Shown: piece by piece, positions 1-6,284 of the stretch
How the letters are laid out: each line of letters opens with the position of its first letter
Numbering within the stretch: position 1 is the stretch's first letter
Source: an uncultured Verrucomicrobiota bacterium
GTDB taxonomy: Bacteria > Verrucomicrobiota > Verrucomicrobiia > Limisphaerales > UBA9464
Assembly: GCA_903930165.1 (NCBI GenBank)
Contig: CAIYXO010000497.1
Coordinates: 1-6,350, forward strand
Direction: 5' to 3'
Length of the DNA stretch: 6,350 bases
Notes under the pieces: model-generated
What the model was told of the DNA's origin: nothing
What the model saw: the letters and a program-made list of their open reading frames with translations, nothing else
The model's database searches: none
Program-made: the position numbers and the translations under genes

Positions 1-2305
1 AGCCGCGTTCGAGCTGGGCGATGACCTGGTACTCCTTGCCGCCGACCTTGAGCCGGCTGAGGTCGAGTCCGCCGAAGAGGATCTGGAGCGTCCGGGAGAT
101 GTCCTCGACGGTGACGCCGAGGGAGGCGGCACGGCTGCGGTCGATGGCGATGCGCAGCTCCGGCTTGTCCACCTCGTAGCCGACGCGGATGTTGCGGAGA
201 AGGGGCTGTCCGGCGGCATTGGTCAGCTTGCCGAGTCGGGCCGACATGGACTGGGCGGCGAGGTTGAGCGTCTCGAGGTCCTGGTTCTGGAGGACGAGCT
301 CGAACGGGGAGCTGTTGAAGCTGATCTCGATCGCCTTGGGCAGGTTGGCGATGGCGAAGCCGCCCTCGACCTCGGTGAAGAATCGCTGGGCCACGCCGCC
401 GGGGCCGTTGACGATCTCCTGGACCGACCGTTCGCGCTTCGAGCGGTCGCTGAAGGTGACGAACACCACGCCCAGCGAGGATTGGCCGGGTCCCGAGAAC
501 CCCGGTGCGACGATCGCGCCGAAGCTGTCCACCTCCGGGATCCCGGCGATGATGGACTCGGCCTTGCGGAGCTGCCGGTCGGTGAACTCCGAGGTCGAGC
601 CGTTCGGCGTCAGGACCATGCTGAACATGCGTCCCTTGTCCTCCTGGGGCAGGAAGTCCTGGTCGAGGTTCCGGTACGCCAGGACCATGAGGAACATCGT
701 CGCCAGGGTCACGAGGACGGAGACGAACCGGTGCTTGAGCGCCCAGCGCAGGGAAGAGGCGTACTGCCGGGAGACCCAGTCGAGGGAAGCCTCGAAGACG
801 CCGAAGAGACCGGTCGCCTTCTTGTGCGAGACGGGCTTTAGGATGCGGGCGGCGATGGCCGGGGAAAGGGTGAGCGCCACGAAGGCCGAGATGATCACCG
901 ACACCGAGACGGCGACGGCGAACTCGACGAAGAGCCGGCCCGTGGTGCTCTTCTGGAAGGCCAGCGGCGTGAACACCGCGACGAGCGACAGCGTGATCGC
1001 GATGACGGCGAAGCTGATCTCCTCCATCGCCTTGAAGGCCGCCTCCATCGGCTTCATGCCTTCCTCGATGTGCCGGTAGATCGCCTCGAGCACGACGATG
1101 GCGTCGTCGACGACGATGCCGATCACGAGCACCAGGGCCAGCATGGTCAGGATGTTCACCGAGTACCCGAGCAGGTACATGACGGCGAAGGTCCCGATGA
1201 TGGAAACCGGGATGGCGACGCTGGGGATGAGGGTCGAGCGGAAGTCGCGGAGGAAGACGAAGATGATCAGGACGACAAGGCCGAAGGCGATGGCCAGGGT
1301 CTCCCAGACCTCGCCGATGGCCTTCTCCACGAAGGTGCTGGAGTCGAAGCCGACCCACATGTCGATGCCCGGCGGCAGTGTCGAACGGACCGCCTCCATT
1401 TCCGCCTTGATCGAGTGGGCGACGGAAACGGTGTTGGCCTTCGCCTGCTTCACGATGCCGAGGAAGATGCAGGGCTTGCCGCGGGCGCGGGCGATGGTGC
1501 GGTAGTCCTCGACGCCGTCTTCGGCCCGGCCGACGTCCTTGAGCTTCACCAGCGTCGCGCCGTCGGCCCGGATCACGAGCTCGTTGAACTCGTCCACGGA
1601 CTTCAGTTCGCCGCGGGTCTGGATCGTCATCTCGCGGTCGAGGTTCTCGACCTTGCCGCTCGGCAGGTCGATGTTCTGCTGCCGCAGGGCGCGCTGGACG
1701 TCGAGGATGGTGACCTGCCGGGCCGCCATCCTCCCCGAGTCGAGCCAGAGGCGCATGGCGTAACGTTTTTCGCCGCCGATGGTGATCGAGGAGACGCCGG
1801 CCACGCCCTGGAACCGCGGCTTCACCTGGCGTTCGGCCAAGGTGGTGAGCTCCAGCGGCGAATAACGGTCGCTGTTCATCGCGATCCAGATGATCGGCTG
1901 CGCGTCGGAGTCCTGCTTCGAGACGATGGGCTCGCGGATGTCGAGCGGAAGCGCGCCGCGGATGCGGGACACCCGGTCGCGGACGTCCTGGGCGGCGAGG
2001 TCGATGTCGCGGGAGAGGTCGAACTCGATGGAGATCCCGCTGGAACCCTCGCGGCTCTCGGAGCGGAGGGTCTTGATGCCCTCGATGTTGTTGAGCGCCT
2101 CCTCCAGGCGTTCGGTGACCTCGGTTTCCACCACTTGGGCGTTGGCGCCCGGATAGATCGTGCCGACAGAGACGATCGGGGGATCGATGTCGGGAAGCTC
2201 ACGGACCGGAAGGCGCGAAAGCCCGATCAGGCCGAAGAGAACCAGCGAGAGACTCATCATCGTCGCCAGGATCGGCCGCTGGATCGAGATGCGTGGCAGG
2301 ATCAT
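1..2305 (-). CDS. RND (HAE1-type) efflux pump inner-membrane subunit, C-terminus cut by the window edge
   Basis: This is the inner-membrane, proton-driven subunit of a tripartite exporter (AcrB/MexB family). It would bind substrates in periplasmic porter domains and pass them to an outer-membrane channel through an adaptor. The frame is open from the ATG at 2305 to the left edge, giving 768 codons of the roughly 1,030-1,050 usual for the family. The start MILPRISIQRPILATMM matches the family N-terminus, although no good Shine-Dalgarno precedes it. TM1 is at about residues 10-30, the first porter loop at about 31-330, and TM2-TM6 at about 334-485. TM4 carries the proton-relay pair D400-D401 in GIVVDDAIVVLE. 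TM7 is at about 525-543, followed by FLPQEDKG (551-557) and part of the second porter loop. TM8-TM12 lie outside the window. No adaptor gene lies directly upstream, so the partner may be downstream or elsewhere. The substrate cannot be told; the double Asp favours HAE1 drug/hydrophobe pumps. Confidence 0.96.
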   Translation of the reverse strand, partial: MILPRISIQRPILATMMSLSLVLFGLIGLSRLPVRELPDIDPPIVSVGTIYPGANAQVVETEVTERLEEALNNIEGIKTLRSESREGSSGISIEFDLSRDIDLAAQDVRDRVSRIRGALPLDIREPIVSKQDSDAQPIIWIAMNSDRYSPLELTTLAERQVKPRFQGVAGVSSITIGGEKRYAMRLWLDSGRMAARQVTILDVQRALRQQNIDLPSGKVENLDREMTIQTRGELKSVDEFNELVIRADGATLVKLKDVGRAEDGVEDYRTIARARGKPCIFLGIVKQAKANTVSVAHSIKAEMEAVRSTLPPGIDMWVGFDSSTFVEKAIGEVWETLAIAFGLVVLIIFVFLRDFRSTLIPSVAIPVSIIGTFAVMYLLGYSVNILTMLALVLVIGIVVDDAIVVLEAIYRHIEEGMKPMEAAFKAMEEISFAVIAITLSLVAVFTPLAFQKSTTGRLFVEFAVAVSVSVIISAFVALTLSPAIAARILKPVSHKKATGLFGVFEASLDWVSRQYASSLRWALKHRFVSVLVTLATMFLMVLAYRNLDQDFLPQEDKGRMFSMVLTPNGSTSEFTDRQLRKAESIIAGIPEVDSFGAIVAPGFSGPGQSSLGVVFVTFSDRSKRERSVQEIVNGPGGVAQRFFTEVEGGFAIANLPKAIEISFNSSPFELVLQNQDLETLNLAAQSMSARLGKLTNAAGQPLLRNIRVGYEVDKPELRIAIDRSRAASLGVTVEDISRTLQILFGGLDLSRLKVGGKEYQVIAQLERG

Positions 2306-2394
2306 GTGCCGGCCAGCAAAGCACGCATCCGCCCGCGAACTCAACCGGGGTTTCGGGTGGCTTCGTTCCGGTCCCGCCGCCGCCAGGGACCAGG

Positions 2395-2415
2395 CCTCAG
2401 CCTCAGCGATTCAGC
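2395..2415 (-). repeat. Triple GCTGA direct-repeat cluster upstream of RND
   Basis: Read on the minus strand, three GCTGA words follow each other at 8- and 6-base spacing (GCTGAATC, GCTGAG, GCTGAGG). On the plus strand this appears as tandem CCTCAG followed by a TCAG word. It lies about 90 bp upstream of the pump start, a position where a regulator could bind. The words are short and GC-rich, so chance is a real alternative. Confidence 0.2.
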
Positions 2416-2430
2416 GGGGGCGAAGACCGA

Positions 2431-2460
2431 CCTCACGCAAAAACGCCAAGGCGCAAGACG
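2431..2460. repeat. CGCAA-rich intergenic element, likely dispersed-repeat copy
   Basis: The plus strand reads as three imperfect units of about 8-9 bases: ACGCAAAA, ACGCCAAGG, CGCAAGACG. This A-rich, internally periodic stretch stands out from the GC-rich surroundings. It resembles the short CGCAAAGACGCAAAG-type sequences that I recall scattered between genes in many environmental bacterial genomes. Only one copy is in the window, so its dispersed nature is inferred from recall. Confidence 0.4.
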
Positions 2461-2593
2461 GGGCGCCGGACCCGGGACCGGGAAGGCGACCTCCGTCCGG
2501 TTCGCGGTTCCGCTTCGGGACTCCTGCCTCTTCCTCCCCGTTCCCCAGCGGCTTTGCGGATTCGCGTGCCGATCCCTTCCGCATCGTTCCGGC

Positions 2594-4723
2594 TCAGGGC
2601 GACACGACCCGGTAGAATCCACCCGGCCCGGGCGCCAGCTCCCGGACGACGGTTCCGCCCACGGTCTCCAACGGCGTCCAGGCCCGGAGATCCGCGGACC
2701 GTTCGAGACGTCCGGTCGTTCCGGGCGGAGTCTGGATCCGCAGCCGGACGGATTCGCCGGCTCCCTCCGGGGTCGGCTCGATCCGCAGCCTTGCCACCGC
2801 CGGGTAGATCGTCACTTCCAACTCCGAGGCGCCGGAAACCGGGGCGAAGTCGTGGGCATCGAGTCCGACGGAGAAGGTCTCCGGTCCATCCCAGGCCGCG
2901 TCGGCGGTCGCCGCGACGACCAGCGGATCCTCCGGGGTGGTGGCGTAGTGGAAGCGGGGGATCGCCCTCGAGGATCCGATCTCGAAGTACATCCAACCGA
3001 CGTTCGTCGCGACGCCATACGGACGGAAGTCCGCCCCGAGCTGCGCGGTTCCCGGCTCAATGCGGACCTGGAACGAGGCGTGTTCCGAGAGGTCGCCGCC
3101 CCGTTCGACGTGGGCGACACGGGTGGAGGCTCCGGACGGCATCCGTGTCGCCCCGGGTACCAGGCGGATCGGGGATTCGTCGTCCTGGATCGCCACCGCG
3201 GCGAAGGGTTGCCCGACGAAGACGCCGTTGGCGCCCGCGTCCAGCAGCCAGATTCCGAACGACCTCGCGGGATCGGCCCGCGGGTTGTCGATCAGCGACA
3301 CCGCGAGTTCCTTCCGGGTCTCCCCGGGCAAGAAGGCCAGCTTGCCTCCCAACGGCACGTAGTCGATTCCGGCGACCGCGCTCGCGTCCTGGGTGGTCAC
3401 GCGGACCTCGAGGGGGAGTTCCACGTTGCCCGAACGCTCGATGACGACGACGGCCTCGGAGCGGTTCTCGGGTGCCGCCACGGCGGCCGAGGCGAACCGG
3501 ATCCAGGACAGCTCGCCGGGCGGCCGGGTCAGGTAGACGTTGTCGAGGCTCCAGCTTTCGTCCCCGATGCCTTCCGCGAGGAAGTCCGCGGAGAAGACCT
3601 CCGTGCGGTTGGTGAGCCCGAACCGCAGGCGGTAGGGGGAATCCACGCGCACCCTGCCGACGTTCTCGGGGCTCATGATCCAGTCGCTGTCGGAAGGATT
3701 GAGCCCGAGGCTGCCGAGGCGTGGTGCGGTCTGCGGGACGCCCGGGGCGAGGGAAAGACGCTGGAGATAGTACGAGGGACCGATCCGGTCGTCGTTGTTG
3801 CTGAAGGCGGCGGCCAGGAGCGGTCCGCCATCCGCCGACACCGTCCATCGGTCCGGCCCGAACAGGGCGTCGTCGCCGTCCCAGGAGTCCTGGGCCCAGA
3901 CGTCGAATCCGAAGACCACGGGTCCCATGGCGACCGCGTTGGTGAGGCGAAAGGTGCCGAGGCGGGAGGTGAAGCCGGTGCGGCCCCACCGGTTCTCGTT
4001 GGTGGAGGCCTGGGTGAACGTCGGGTTCCACCCCGGTGCGGTCCGGCCGTTGAAGTCCTGGCGGTAGAGGTTGGTGCCGACGACCTGGATCCGGATCGGG
4101 GCGCTGGTGATGCCGCCGAAGCGGTTCGTGACGACGGCGACCAAGGTGCCGCCGGCGAATCCGGGGCGGCTGGGAAGCGCGGGGGCCGCGAGTTCCTGGT
4201 TGGCCAAACGCACGCCGTCCAGCCACCAGGCGACACGCAGCGGTGGGCGTCCGTCGAGGATCAGGGGCGTCTCGACCGGGGCGCCGGCGAGCACGTTGAG
4301 AAGGGATGGTTGGGCGAGGATGACGGGAAGGGCGGGCCGGCGGACGACCACCTGCACCCGGCCGGTGGCCACGCCCCAGGCGTTGGAGGCGGTGAGCCGG
4401 TACACGCCGGTGTCCCGGTCCTGCCAACGGGAGCGGACGAGTTCGGGACCCACGGAGTCCGGGATCCCGACCTCAACGGCGTTGGGGGTCACGGGAGACC
4501 GGAGGAGGCGCTCCCAACGGAAGCTGAGCGGAGGGGTTCCGTCGACACCGGAAGGACCGACGGGCGTCGCGGAGTCGGCTTCCAGTTCCACCGTGGCGGG
4601 CAGGCTCCGGATCCCGGGAGCAACTCCGGGATCCCCGGCGATGAGCGGGGACACCGCGCATCGCAGGCACAACAGGAATGTCCAGGGCGTGAACAGGCCC
4701 TGGAAGCGGAGCGGTCGGGGCAT
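2594..4723 (-). CDS. Exported multidomain protein: Ig-like, DSWDGDD/IGDESW beta-sandwich, Calx-beta, verrucomicrobial C-terminal module
   Basis: This 709-residue protein has no predicted enzymatic motif and is probably exported or surface-associated, acting in adhesion or carbohydrate/protein contact (inference). The ATG at 4723 is preceded by GGGAG at 4734-4738 with a 10-nt spacer. Residues 1-30 look like a signal peptide: Arg at 3 and 6, a hydrophobic run from about 11, and a possible cleavage near A29/G30. R21 interrupts the run. Two Ig-like beta domains follow at about 38-128 (DTGVYRLTASNAWG) and 130-215. Residues 218-400 form a module with DSWDGDDALFGPDRW (279-293) and GIGDESWSLDNVYL (385-398). 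A Calx-beta domain occupies about 405-516 (GIDYVPLGGKLAFLPGET, ending IQDDE), and a degenerate second one about 520-640. The C-terminus (671-709) is the LERSADLRAW ... FYRVVSP module. The mature chain contains no cysteine. It lies 69 bp after nagD. The module calls are solid; the biological role is unknown. Confidence 0.9.
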   Translation of the reverse strand: MPRPLRFQGLFTPWTFLLCLRCAVSPLIAGDPGVAPGIRSLPATVELEADSATPVGPSGVDGTPPLSFRWERLLRSPVTPNAVEVGIPDSVGPELVRSRWQDRDTGVYRLTASNAWGVATGRVQVVVRRPALPVILAQPSLLNVLAGAPVETPLILDGRPPLRVAWWLDGVRLANQELAAPALPSRPGFAGGTLVAVVTNRFGGITSAPIRIQVVGTNLYRQDFNGRTAPGWNPTFTQASTNENRWGRTGFTSRLGTFRLTNAVAMGPVVFGFDVWAQDSWDGDDALFGPDRWTVSADGGPLLAAAFSNNDDRIGPSYYLQRLSLAPGVPQTAPRLGSLGLNPSDSDWIMSPENVGRVRVDSPYRLRFGLTNRTEVFSADFLAEGIGDESWSLDNVYLTRPPGELSWIRFASAAVAAPENRSEAVVVIERSGNVELPLEVRVTTQDASAVAGIDYVPLGGKLAFLPGETRKELAVSLIDNPRADPARSFGIWLLDAGANGVFVGQPFAAVAIQDDESPIRLVPGATRMPSGASTRVAHVERGGDLSEHASFQVRIEPGTAQLGADFRPYGVATNVGWMYFEIGSSRAIPRFHYATTPEDPLVVAATADAAWDGPETFSVGLDAHDFAPVSGASELEVTIYPAVARLRIEPTPEGAGESVRLRIQTPPGTTGRLERSADLRAWTPLETVGGTVVRELAPGPGGFYRVVSP

Positions 4724-4733
4724 GCGAAAAACT

Positions 4734-4738
4734 CTCCC
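4734..4738 (-). promoter_or_regulatory. Shine-Dalgarno of the surface-protein gene
   Basis: The minus strand reads GGGAG 10 nt before the ATG at 4723. It supports that start over the in-frame alternatives. A CCCG word at about 4751-4754 could pair with the CGGG that includes this site, but four base pairs are too few to call a switch. Confidence 0.55.
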
Positions 4739-4757
4739 GACACGCCCGGCGGGACTC

Positions 4758-4786
4758 CATTGGATTTCCCGGCGGCGAATCCAATG
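4758..4786 (-). promoter_or_regulatory. Perfect 9-bp hairpin between nagD and the surface-protein gene
   Basis: The arms CATTGGATT (4758-4766) and AATCCAATG (4778-4786) are perfectly complementary around an 11-nt loop. On the minus-strand transcript the stem begins 6 nt after the nagD stop codon. No run of U follows, so it is not a standard Rho-independent terminator. It could instead protect the nagD mRNA 3' end, tune readthrough into the next gene, or bind a protein. Its relatively AT-rich arms in a very GC-rich region make chance less likely. Confidence 0.5.
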
Positions 4787-4792
4787 CGCCGG

Positions 4793-5713
4793 CTACTTGG
4801 TCATCGCGGGGCGAGGCCTGGGCTTGTGGAAGGCGAGGAAGTCGGTCTGGTGCCGTGAGCCATGGCGTCCGCCGTGGGACGGGGGATGCGGCTGGTCCGA
4901 GGCCGACGAGGATCCGGGGTCGGCGATGCCGAGCACCTCGGGAGTCAGGTCGCCCACGGTGTCGAGGATGCGGGTCGGCTGGTACACGTAGTCGCCGACG
5001 TGTTCCAGTTGGGTGGATCCGCTGAGGACGAGGTAGCCGAGCAGGCCGGATTCCACGGCGCCGCGGATGTCCGTCTCCATGGTGTCGCCGATCATGACCA
5101 CCTGTTCCGGGGCGCGGCCGCCGGGTTCGGAGAGGCGTCGACGGGCCCTCTGGAACATGTAGCCGTTGGGCTTGCCCAGGTAGTAGGCCCGGCGACCGGA
5201 GCTGGCTTCGAGGAACGCCGCGGTGGCTCCGGCACCTGGACGGGTCTTCTCCGAGGACACCGGACACCAGTTGTCCGGGTTGGTGGCGAGAAGGCGGGCT
5301 CCGCGCTCGATGCACTCGTGGGCCTTGGCGAGGCGTTCCATCGAGGCCGAGCCCTCGCCCACGACGACGTAGTCCGGTCGGATCGCGTCGTTGGCGATAT
5401 GATGCTGGTGCAGCGCGGTCTGGAGCCCGCCTTCGCCGAGCACGAAGACGGTGCAGTTCGGATGGGTCTCGGAGAGGAAGTCGGCGGTGTTCATCGCCGA
5501 GGTGTAGAAGTGCCGCGGCGAAAGCCCGCCGATGCCGAGGTGCTTCAGACGGACCGCGAGGTCCTCGGGCGTCGGCGCCGAGTTGTTGGTGAGGAACAGG
5601 AAAGGTGTAGAGGTGGACAGCAGGGCCGCCACGAAATCCACCGCCCCGGCGATGAGGTGGTTTTCACGGTAGATCACGCCGTCCATGTCGATCAGGTAAC
5701 CGGTCTTCTTCAT
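4793..5713 (-). CDS. nagD: NagD-family HAD-IIA sugar/nucleotide phosphatase
   Basis: This is a cytoplasmic haloacid-dehalogenase phosphatase of subfamily IIA. Characterised NagD enzymes dephosphorylate nucleoside monophosphates such as UMP, while relatives act on phosphoglycolate or PNP-type substrates. The exact substrate here is not known. The 306-residue chain starts at the ATG at 5713, fixed by AAGGAGG 6 nt upstream, even though the frame stays open further upstream. Catalytic motif I is LIDMDGVIY, with nucleophile D9 and acid/base D11. Motif II is LTNNS (T42-S45), the Lys motif is LGKPNGYMF (K181), and motif IV is IGDTMETDI (D210, D215). The C2 cap, with FYTSAMNTADFL and ATNPDNW, aligns well with E. 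coli NagD in between. The catalytic domain ends near residue 262. The remaining roughly 40 residues are a Ser/His/Pro-rich tail absent from the 250-residue E. coli protein. No amino-sugar genes are nearby. Confidence 0.95.
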   Translation of the reverse strand: MKKTGYLIDMDGVIYRENHLIAGAVDFVAALLSTSTPFLFLTNNSAPTPEDLAVRLKHLGIGGLSPRHFYTSAMNTADFLSETHPNCTVFVLGEGGLQTALHQHHIANDAIRPDYVVVGEGSASMERLAKAHECIERGARLLATNPDNWCPVSSEKTRPGAGATAAFLEASSGRRAYYLGKPNGYMFQRARRRLSEPGGRAPEQVVMIGDTMETDIRGAVESGLLGYLVLSGSTQLEHVGDYVYQPTRILDTVGDLTPEVLGIADPGSSSASDQPHPPSHGGRHGSRHQTDFLAFHKPRPRPAMTK

Positions 5714-5719
5714 GCGAAT

Positions 5720-5726
5720 CCTCCTT
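5720..5726 (-). promoter_or_regulatory. Strong Shine-Dalgarno that sets the nagD start
   Basis: The minus strand carries AAGGAGG, 6 nt before the ATG at 5713. This near-consensus site decides the start. Extending the open frame upstream to 6049 would add about 112 residues with no recognisable domain, placed before a catalytic motif that normally sits at the N-terminus. Confidence 0.85.
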
Positions 5727-5979
5727 CGGAATGCCGGGTTGCCGGCGAAGTGCCGGACCGGACGTGGATCCTCTAGCAGAAGGGCTGCCGAGGCCCGGGC
5801 AACGGTGGCCGACTGCCGGGAAACGTTCTCGGACAGGTAGTTGCGAAGACCGGGAGGCTCTGCGTCCGGTGGCGCTCCGCACAGGTTGGACAATTCCCGA
5901 CAGCGAAGTCGGCGTTCCTTGCCGTGTCCCGAGTCTTCATGGCAGTCGGACCCGAGTCGAATTCCAAGCGACCCCGGAA

Positions 5980-5995
5980 CGCACGGCACGGTGCG
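5980..5995. promoter_or_regulatory. Inverted repeat CGCAC/GTGCG upstream of the antitoxin
   Basis: The arms CGCAC (5980-5984) and GTGCG (5991-5995) are perfect around a 6-nt centre, about 41 bp before the antitoxin ATG. AbrB/MazE-type antitoxins commonly repress their own operon by binding palindromes in this position. The assignment as an operator is inference from location, and short GC palindromes also occur by chance. Confidence 0.25.
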
Positions 5996-5999
5996 CCCA

Positions 6000-6011
6000 C
6001 TTGCGTGCAAG
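6000..6011. promoter_or_regulatory. Palindrome CTTGC-GT-GCAAG upstream of the antitoxin
   Basis: Perfect 5-bp arms flank a 2-nt centre, ending 25 bp before the antitoxin ATG. The site overlaps the region expected to carry the core promoter or leader, so binding there would repress transcription. It is the better of the two operator candidates because of its compact symmetry, but there is no direct evidence for binding. Confidence 0.3.
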
Positions 6012-6036
6012 GCGTAAGCCGGGTAGGTCAACCTCC

Positions 6037-6264
6037 ATGAGCACGGCACTTCTGTCCACCAAGGGGCAACTGGTCATTCCCAGCCGGATTCGCAAGGCGC
6101 TGCACCTCCAGCCGGGCGACCGGGTTGAACTGGAGCTGGAGGGGCAGAGCCTGGTCATTCGGAGGGTGCAAGCCAAGCGGGCCAAATTGGTGCCGGGCGA
6201 CTTTGGAAGGCCCGTACTCAAGGCTCCGAAAGGGGCGCCCCCGATGACCCCGGACCGTGTGTAG
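6037..6264 (+). CDS. AbrB/MazE-fold antitoxin (VapB-like) of a type II toxin-antitoxin pair
   Basis: This small DNA-binding antitoxin would neutralise the PIN-domain toxin encoded just downstream and repress the shared operon. The 75 residues are the usual size. Residues 4-43 form the swapped-hairpin AbrB fold, with the signature STKGQLVIPSRIRKALHLQPGD (7-28) followed by VELELEGQSLVIRR. The rest, from about residue 46, is a basic then Pro/Gly-rich tail (FGRPVLKAPKGAPPMTPD), the part that in this family usually wraps around the toxin. The ATG at 6037 is chosen because the fold begins right after it and a TAGGT site lies 9 nt upstream. The frame continues further upstream without domain content. 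The stop is 20 nt before the toxin start, as expected for co-translation. The fold is certain; calling it VapB rather than MazE rests on the PIN partner. Confidence 0.93.
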   Translation: MSTALLSTKGQLVIPSRIRKALHLQPGDRVELELEGQSLVIRRVQAKRAKLVPGDFGRPVLKAPKGAPPMTPDRV

Positions 6265-6272
6265 GCCTTGCT

Positions 6273-6277
6273 GGAGG
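6273..6277 (+). promoter_or_regulatory. Shine-Dalgarno of the PIN toxin
   Basis: GGAGG lies in the short gap after the antitoxin stop, 7 nt before the GTG at 6285. It supports a GTG start for the toxin. A GTG rather than ATG start may help keep toxin output below antitoxin output (inference). Confidence 0.7.
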
Positions 6278-6284
6278 ATTCGCC

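Larger units (their letters stand above)
2306..2593. other. Intergenic region between surface-protein stop and RND start
   Basis: This 288-bp gap on the minus-strand reading direction has no convincing gene. It should contain the promoter or leader of the RND pump, but I see no clear sigma70 -35/-10 pair and no U-tailed terminator after the surface-protein stop. A 5-bp GCGGA/TCCGC pairing soon after that stop has a 17-nt loop and is too weak to call. Visible structure is limited to a CGCAA-type element at 2431-2460 and a GCTGA repeat cluster at 2395-2415, listed separately. Confidence 0.6.
5714..6036. other. Divergent intergenic region between nagD and the antitoxin
   Basis: This 323-bp region separates two divergently transcribed units and must hold both promoters, but no clear consensus -35/-10 pair is visible in either direction. 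It contains the nagD ribosome-binding site at its left end. It also holds a small hairpin at 5897-5912 (CCGAC, 6-nt loop, GTCGG) and two inverted repeats close to the antitoxin start. Open frames crossing it, including a 55-codon one from 5940 to 5773 on the minus strand with a CPTC motif, lack a ribosome-binding site and recognisable domains, so I do not call them genes. Confidence 0.6.

Noticed and set aside
189..1079. Plus-strand 296-codon frame within the RND region.
   Set aside because: It is a shadow of the RND gene; the translation has no recognisable fold and the opposite strand carries conserved RND motifs.
2306..2593. Possible Rho-independent terminator after the surface-protein gene.
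   Set aside because: Only a 5-bp stem with a 17-nt loop is visible, and no U run follows on the minus strand.
3057..4427. A 456-codon minus-strand frame overlapping the surface protein.
   Set aside because: It is an out-of-frame R/P/G-rich shadow of the 709-residue protein, whose frame shows the Ig, Calx-beta and C-terminal modules without interruption.
1070..4858. A 1,262-codon open frame on the plus strand.
   Set aside because: It is antisense to the RND pump and the surface protein, both of which have clear domain content. Its product is a low-complexity run of D, G, R, E and H typical of the complement of GC-rich genes, with no domain, and it spans two genes and their gap.
5773..5940. 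A 55-codon minus-strand frame starting MKTRDTARNADF with a CPTC motif.
   Set aside because: There is no ribosome-binding site, no second CxxC pair and no recognisable family, and it overlaps the nagD leader. A small gene cannot be excluded, but the sequence does not support calling one.
5714..6049. Upstream extension of the nagD frame by about 112 codons.
   Set aside because: The AAGGAGG site before 5713 and the N-terminal position of catalytic motif I in all NagD proteins fix the start at 5713. The extension has no recognisable domain.
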